From assembly GCF_004348825.1 (NCBI RefSeq), contig NZ_SMJU01000018.1, positions 1 through 64,000 of the forward strand: DNA of 64,000 nucleotides. The letters are read 5' to 3'. The position numbers and the translations under genes are program-made. Positions 59,943 through 64,000 of this stretch are shown here, in pieces. Every line of letters begins with the position of its first letter. Positions within the stretch are counted from its first letter, which is position 1. The stretch comes from Arundinibacter roseus. GTDB lineage: Bacteria > Bacteroidota > Bacteroidia > Cytophagales > Spirosomataceae. The notes beneath the pieces were generated by a model, which was not told where the DNA came from, made no database searches, and worked only from the letters and a program-made list of their open reading frames with translations.

Positions 59943-62435
59943 ATGGCCGAAAAACCGCTTCGGGGAAATACCTATCGTACCAAAAATAAGCCAGAAACTT
60001 CTGCTTCAACTGCCTCTCAACCTGCCTTTGACTGGCCCGCGCTGGACTGGGGGGCGGTGGCATCAAGCCCAAAAAATATTCTTATTTCCGGAGTCATTCT
60101 GATGGTGGTAAGCGCACTGCTGGAAGTAGCTTTTCTATCCTATATCTTCACAGGAACCACCGACCAAAGCGAGGTGGCGGCTCTGGGCTACGAGCCCGCC
60201 CGGCAGGTTGGCGCCAACACGCGCAATGTTCTCGGACTTTTCGGTGCTTTTGTTTCGCAGGTTTTTGTGTACCGCTGGTTTGGCATTGCCTCCCTGATCA
60301 TCCCTCTTATTCCTTTTTTGGTAGGTTGGAAGCTTGTGTTTAAAAGCGAATTACTGAACCTCAATCGAACTACCAAGGAAGTTATTTTTTATACCATTTG
60401 GGTGAGCATGCTCATGGGCTATGTCGTAATGGTAAGCAATAGCGCCACAAGCCTGAGTTTTTTGCCGGGAGGATTTGGCTACTACATCAATGATCTCCTG
60501 CGGGATCTGCTCGGCTACGGTAACATTATCTTTATCGCCATTGTGCTTTTTATTTTCGTGGTGTATTTCTATAATGTTGATCCCGTAGAACGCTGGAAAG
60601 CCGCTCCCGCGCCTGCCAACGAAACACTGACCGATGCAGCAATCGCCGAACCGGAAGAAGCACCAATTGAAGCGGAACCCGATTCTCCCAAAAAGACGCA
60701 TTCTGTACTTGATGAAACGTATGAAGATGAAGTAATCGACGAAAAGCCTGTTCCTGAATCTGAGCCCGTTATTCTTCCAGTTCCTGAGCCAATTGCTGCC
60801 TCAGAACCAGAGGTTCCGCTCGAATTGGAGTTAGAAATGGCCGACATTGCGCCTATTCCACTGCTGGTTGATGAGCCTGATGTAGATTCTGTAAGTGAAG
60901 AAATTTTACGCAATTTTGGTCAGTATGACCCCACGCTCGACCTTCCCTCTTATCAGTTTCCTCCGCTCGAACTCCTGAACGAATTCAATGAAAATGCCCT
61001 GGAAAAAGTCTCTCATGACGAATTGGAAAGCAACAAAGAGCGCATTGTAGAAACCCTGGGAAGCTATGGAATCAACATTTCAAAAATTAAGGCAACGATC
61101 GGCCCTACCGTCACGCTTTATGAGATTATTCCGGAAGCGGGAGTCAGGATTTCAAAAATTCAGAATCTTGAAAAAGATATTGCGCTGAGCCTTGCCGCAT
61201 TGGGTATTCGGATTATCGCGCCCATGCCGGGTCGGGGTACGATTGGGATTGAGGTGCCCAATAAAAACCGCGAAACAGTTTTTATCCGGTCTGTATTGGG
61301 TAGTGAGCGGTTTCAGAAATCGACGTACGATTTACCCGTAGTTTTGGGAAAAACGGTTTCCAACGAAATTTACATTGCCGACCTTGCCAAAATGCCCCAC
61401 TTGCTGATGGCGGGGGCTACCGGTCAGGGAAAATCAGTAGGACTAAACGTGATTCTGGCTTCACTGATCTATAAAAAACATCCTGCCCAACTCAAATTTG
61501 TGCTCGTAGATCCCAAGAAAGTGGAACTTACGCTTTTTAATAAACTCGAAAGGCATTACCTCGCGCAGCTACCCAACAGCGAAGAAGCGATTATTACGGA
61601 TACCAAAAAAGTAATTCATACGCTCAATTCGCTATGTATTGAAATGGATAGCCGCTATGATTTGCTGAAAGAAGCAACGGCGCGAAACCTGAAAGAATAC
61701 AACGCCAAGTTTGTCCAACGTAAATTAAATCCCGAAAAAGGTCACCGCTTTCTTCCTTATATCGTATTAGTTATTGACGAGTTGGCCGATCTGATGATGA
61801 CCGCCGGAAAAGAAGTCGAAACGCCCATTGCCCGGTTGGCGCAGCTCGCCCGGGCCGTTGGAATTCACCTCGTGGTAGCTACGCAGCGACCTTCTGTAAA
61901 AGTTATCACGGGCCTGATAAAGGCAAACTTCCCCGCTCGCCTTTCCTTTCGAGTTACTTCCAGCATCGACTCCCGTACCATTCTGGACACGGGCGGCGCC
62001 GAACAATTGGTGGGACAAGGCGATATGCTGTTGGCCATAAATTCGGAAATCGTGCGCCTGCAATGCCCATTCATTGATACGCGCGAAATCGAAGATGTCT
62101 GCGACTTTATCGGGAGTCAGCGCGGGTACGACGGCCCCTACCCGCTGCCCGAATATGAAGGCGACGATGCAGCCGATGGTCGCGGAGAAATTGACACCGA
62201 CGATTTTGACGCACTGCTTCCCGACGCAGCCCGACTGATAATTACGCATCAACAGGGAAGTACATCGCTGATTCAGCGCAAGATGAAATTAGGCTATAAC
62301 CGCGCAGGGCGGATCATGGATCAGCTCGAACAAATCGGCGTAGTGGGGCCGTTTACGGGAAGTAAAGCCAGAGATGTGCTTTTCCATGACCTGGAAAGCC
62401 TGGAACAACACCTGAGAAGCATGGGTCTTGGCTAA
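59943..62435 (+). CDS. ftsK: DNA translocase FtsK/SpoIIIE
   Basis: This 830-residue inner-membrane ATPase moves chromosome ends apart at cell division. Four transmembrane helices lie at about 48-70, 95-120, 145-165 and 185-205, then an acidic, proline-rich linker (about 220-330). The motor domain has Walker A GATGQGKSVGL (about 488-498) and Walker B YIVLVIDELADLM. The C-terminal 70 residues form the winged-helix gamma domain, LITHQQGSTSLIQRKMKLGYNRAGRIMDQLE. The length is on the short side, as in other Bacteroidota. A lolA gene follows by 124 bp. Confidence 0.95.
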   Translation: MAEKPLRGNTYRTKNKPETSASTASQPAFDWPALDWGAVASSPKNILISGVILMVVSALLEVAFLSYIFTGTTDQSEVAALGYEPARQVGANTRNVLGLFGAFVSQVFVYRWFGIASLIIPLIPFLVGWKLVFKSELLNLNRTTKEVIFYTIWVSMLMGYVVMVSNSATSLSFLPGGFGYYINDLLRDLLGYGNIIFIAIVLFIFVVYFYNVDPVERWKAAPAPANETLTDAAIAEPEEAPIEAEPDSPKKTHSVLDETYEDEVIDEKPVPESEPVILPVPEPIAASEPEVPLELELEMADIAPIPLLVDEPDVDSVSEEILRNFGQYDPTLDLPSYQFPPLELLNEFNENALEKVSHDELESNKERIVETLGSYGINISKIKATIGPTVTLYEIIPEAGVRISKIQNLEKDIALSLAALGIRIIAPMPGRGTIGIEVPNKNRETVFIRSVLGSERFQKSTYDLPVVLGKTVSNEIYIADLAKMPHLLMAGATGQGKSVGLNVILASLIYKKHPAQLKFVLVDPKKVELTLFNKLERHYLAQLPNSEEAIITDTKKVIHTLNSLCIEMDSRYDLLKEATARNLKEYNAKFVQRKLNPEKGHRFLPYIVLVIDELADLMMTAGKEVETPIARLAQLARAVGIHLVVATQRPSVKVITGLIKANFPARLSFRVTSSIDSRTILDTGGAEQLVGQGDMLLAINSEIVRLQCPFIDTREIEDVCDFIGSQRGYDGPYPLPEYEGDDAADGRGEIDTDDFDALLPDAARLIITHQQGSTSLIQRKMKLGYNRAGRIMDQLEQIGVVGPFTGSKARDVLFHDLESLEQHLRSMGLG

Positions 62436-62559
62436 TTCCGGGGAACGCCTCTTTTGCAGGAAATGTTAAACCTTTTATACCTGAAATTGTCTTATCCCAA
62501 CAGCTGTTTTTTATATCAGCCTTTTTGCTAAAAAAACTTTAACCCAACACATAAAAAAT

Positions 62560-63207
62560 ATGAAAAATAAATTCAGAATTTTTTTGACCCTGTTAGCCGG
62601 TCTTAGCCTGAGTGTTTATACACCTGCCGCCGCCCAAAACGACAAGCGAGCTGCCAGCATTCTGGACGCAATGAGCAATAAATATAAAAGTATGACCTCG
62701 TTCAAAGCGGTTTTTACGTACTCGCCGGAAGGTGGCCGGGACATGAAAGGCGACGCTACAGTAAAGGGTACGAAGTTTCGCCTGAAAATGGCCGGACAGG
62801 AAATTTTCAACGATGGCAAAACCATGGCTACGTACATCAAAGAAACCAACGAGGTTAATTTGCAGGATTTTGATCCAAATGAAGTAGGCGATTTGAACCC
62901 TACGCGTATTTATACGGCTTACAAGAAAGGGTATAAGTATGCATTTATTAAAGAAAATACCGAGGGTGGACAGGTGTATGAGGTAGTGGAGCTTTCGCCA
63001 ACGAGTGCGTCAAGTCAGGTTTCGAAGGTAGAAATTAAGGTACACAAAAAAGACAAGTCGATTAAAAGCTGGAAGATAACCCAGAAAAACGGACAACGCG
63101 TAACCTACCGCGTCGATCAGTTTCAACCGAATGTTCAGGTGGCCGACAGTTTTTTTGCCTTTAATTCCAAGCAATATCCCGGTGTTGAAGTAGTAGATTT
63201 GCGGTAA
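62560..63207 (+). CDS. Periplasmic LolA-family outer-membrane lipoprotein carrier
   Basis: This 215-residue exported protein has a signal peptide ending near residue 26 (AAAQ) and one LolA-like domain: AASILDAMSNKYKSMTSFKAVFTYS, ATVKGTKFRLKMAGQEIFNDGKTMATYI and NVQVADSFFAFNSKQYPGVEVVDLR are typical. LolA ferries lipoproteins from the inner to the outer membrane. In Bacteroidota the gene often follows ftsK, and here it lies 124 bp after it, which supports this call. A strong terminator follows. Confidence 0.85.
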   Translation: MKNKFRIFLTLLAGLSLSVYTPAAAQNDKRAASILDAMSNKYKSMTSFKAVFTYSPEGGRDMKGDATVKGTKFRLKMAGQEIFNDGKTMATYIKETNEVNLQDFDPNEVGDLNPTRIYTAYKKGYKYAFIKENTEGGQVYEVVELSPTSASSQVSKVEIKVHKKDKSIKSWKITQKNGQRVTYRVDQFQPNVQVADSFFAFNSKQYPGVEVVDLR

Positions 63208-63244
63208 GAAATTTGACAGATTTCATACATACTGCACAAAAAAT

Positions 63245-63278
63245 GGGCGTGTTCATTGTGAACACGCCCGCTATTTTT
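63245..63278 (+). terminator. Intrinsic terminator after the LolA-family gene
   Basis: GGGCGTGTTCA and TGAACACGCCC form a perfect 11-bp stem with a three-base loop, followed by GCTATTTTTA. It stands between the lolA-like gene and the convergent purQ. Confidence 0.85.
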
Positions 63279-63316
63279 ATGTACTTATAACCGATTTCAG
63301 CTTTAACCAACGGTGC

Positions 63317-64000
63317 TTAAATCAGAACTGTACTTACCAATTGTTCGAGAATATAGCGTCCATCGATATTGCCCAGGGCTTCATCCGAAGCCCGCTCGGG
63401 GTGCGGCATCATGCCAAACACGTTGAAAGTTTCATTGCTTACTCCTGCAATATGATCAATACTTCCGTTTGGATTGGCCTCGTCCGTAAAAGACCCATCG
63501 GCTTCGCAATATCTGAAAAGTACCTGATCCTGATCATTCAAACGTTTGAGGCCATCTTCATCAATAAAGTAACGACCGTCGCCGTGTGCAATCGGTATTT
63601 TGTAGGCACGTTGCGGCAGTTCAGCGGTCAAAAGTGCTTTTTTGCTTTGGGGCAAAAGATGCACATTTCGGCAGCTGTATTTTTGGGATAAATTTCTGAG
63701 CAGCACACCCGGCAGCAACCCGGCTTCTACCAAAATCTGAAATCCATTGCAAATTCCCATGACGTAACCACCGCGGTTGGCATGCTCAATGACCTCGTTC
63801 ATGATGGGAGAAAAACGGGCAATCGCACCGGTGCGCAGATAATCTCCATAAGAAAAACCACCGGGCAGCAGGATAAAATCGCAGCCTTGCAGATCGTGGT
63901 CTTTATGCCACAGTTTGACGACATTCTGTCCCAGATTGTGTTGAAGCGTATAAACCGTATCATCGTCACAATTGGAACCGGGAAAAACAACTACACCAAA
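63317..64000 (-). CDS. purQ: Phosphoribosylformylglycinamidine synthase subunit PurQ (5' end beyond the window)
   Basis: This glutaminase subunit supplies ammonia for the fourth step of purine synthesis. The frame is open through the window edge: [19 protein letters not shown] begins at 64000 and runs in the same frame as the rest, giving 227 residues and lacking only the first few. The glutamine amidotransferase nucleophile is the Cys of MGICNGFQ, preceded by [18 protein letters not shown], and the later H and E lie in [11 protein letters not shown]. It is the single-domain PurQ, not the long PurL fusion. The gene is convergent with the lolA-like gene. Confidence 0.93.
   Translation of the reverse strand, partial: FGVVVFPGSNCDDDTVYTLQHNLGQNVVKLWHKDHDLQGCDFILLPGGFSYGDYLRTGAIARFSPIMNEVIEHANRGGYVMGICNGFQILVEAGLLPGVLLRNLSQKYSCRNVHLLPQSKKALLTAELPQRAYKIPIAHGDGRYFIDEDGLKRLNDQDQVLFRYCEADGSFTDEANPNGSIDHIAGVSNETFNVFGMMPHPERASDEALGNIDGRYILEQLVSTVLI

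Noticed and set aside
63799-63990. A second short frame next to purQ that suggested a frameshift
   Set aside because: Translation of the minus strand shows that the purQ frame itself stays open to the window edge with all expected motifs, so the gene is intact and only cut by the window.
1-64000. CRISPR arrays, tRNA or rRNA genes, prophage genes or known defence genes
   Set aside because: No regularly spaced repeats, tRNA-like arms or defence and phage motifs were seen in the gene products or intergenic regions.

Overview
The window is chromosomal DNA of a Bacteroidota bacterium, most likely Cytophagales and probably close to Spirosomaceae. Support for this: a VCBS-repeat protein ending in a type IX secretion sorting domain, a TamL lipoprotein coded with TamB, a lycopene cyclase, a YtxJ-type redox protein, many SPII lipoproteins, and Bacteroidota promoters (TTG or TTTG at -33, TAnnTTTG at -7) ahead of ftsK, metK and the usp-like operon. 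Most of the window is ordinary chromosomal backbone in short operons. I see no rRNA, tRNA, CRISPR array, prophage or intact insertion sequence.

Layout. 1-4.4 kb: a gene tail at the edge, a sugar nucleotidyltransferase, a REPIN-like palindrome, a GH20 hexosaminidase and an SGNH hydrolase. 4.4-9.4 kb: a molybdate ABC transporter (modA, modB, modC) with a LytTR response regulator appended, preceded on the same strand by a Tat-exported D-amino-acid-oxidase-family protein. A secreted RidA-family protein is divergent from it. 9.5-11.6 kb: a DUF486 protein, a calcineurin-like lipoprotein and a small envelope protein. 11.6-13.5 kb: AT-rich DNA with three small related genes of unknown function, the third broken by an amber codon. 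13.6-17.5 kb: a repeat lipoprotein and a sulfatase. 17.5-21.6 kb: a DUF1275 / lipocalin-like / usp-like operon and an OmpR-type two-component system, separated by a periodic operator array. 21.8-29.9 kb: acetyltransferase, metallo-hydrolase, acyl-CoA ligase, two alpha/beta hydrolases, MscS channel, cysM and a fragment of endonuclease V. 29.9-44.1 kb: the T9SS protein, murF, metK with a structured leader, crtY, lipA, osmC, ytxJ, waaA, a ROK regulator, rsgA and methylmalonyl-CoA epimerase. 44.1-51.4 kb: tamL-tamB. 51.5-64 kb: LolA-like proteins, cystathionine beta-synthase, an outer-membrane receptor-like protein, msrB, an M43 protease, pyrD, ftsK and purQ, which runs off the edge.

The points most worth following are these. 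(1) The exported D-amino-acid-oxidase-like protein is circularly permuted: its usual C-terminal HNYGHGG block sits before the FAD-binding GxGxxG motif. It lies back to back with an exported RidA, an enzyme family that hydrolyses imines, the product class of amino-acid oxidases. (2) A ten-box array in an exact 11-bp register ends at a -7 element in front of the usp-like operon and lies directly downstream of an OmpR-family regulator/kinase pair. (3) metK has a leader with its own promoter, a closed fold, a terminator and a competing anti-terminator, which looks like a riboswitch of a class I cannot name. (4) A hairpin with a U tract abuts the modA start codon. (5) The trio of small paralogues at 12-13.5 kb is an unrecognised family.
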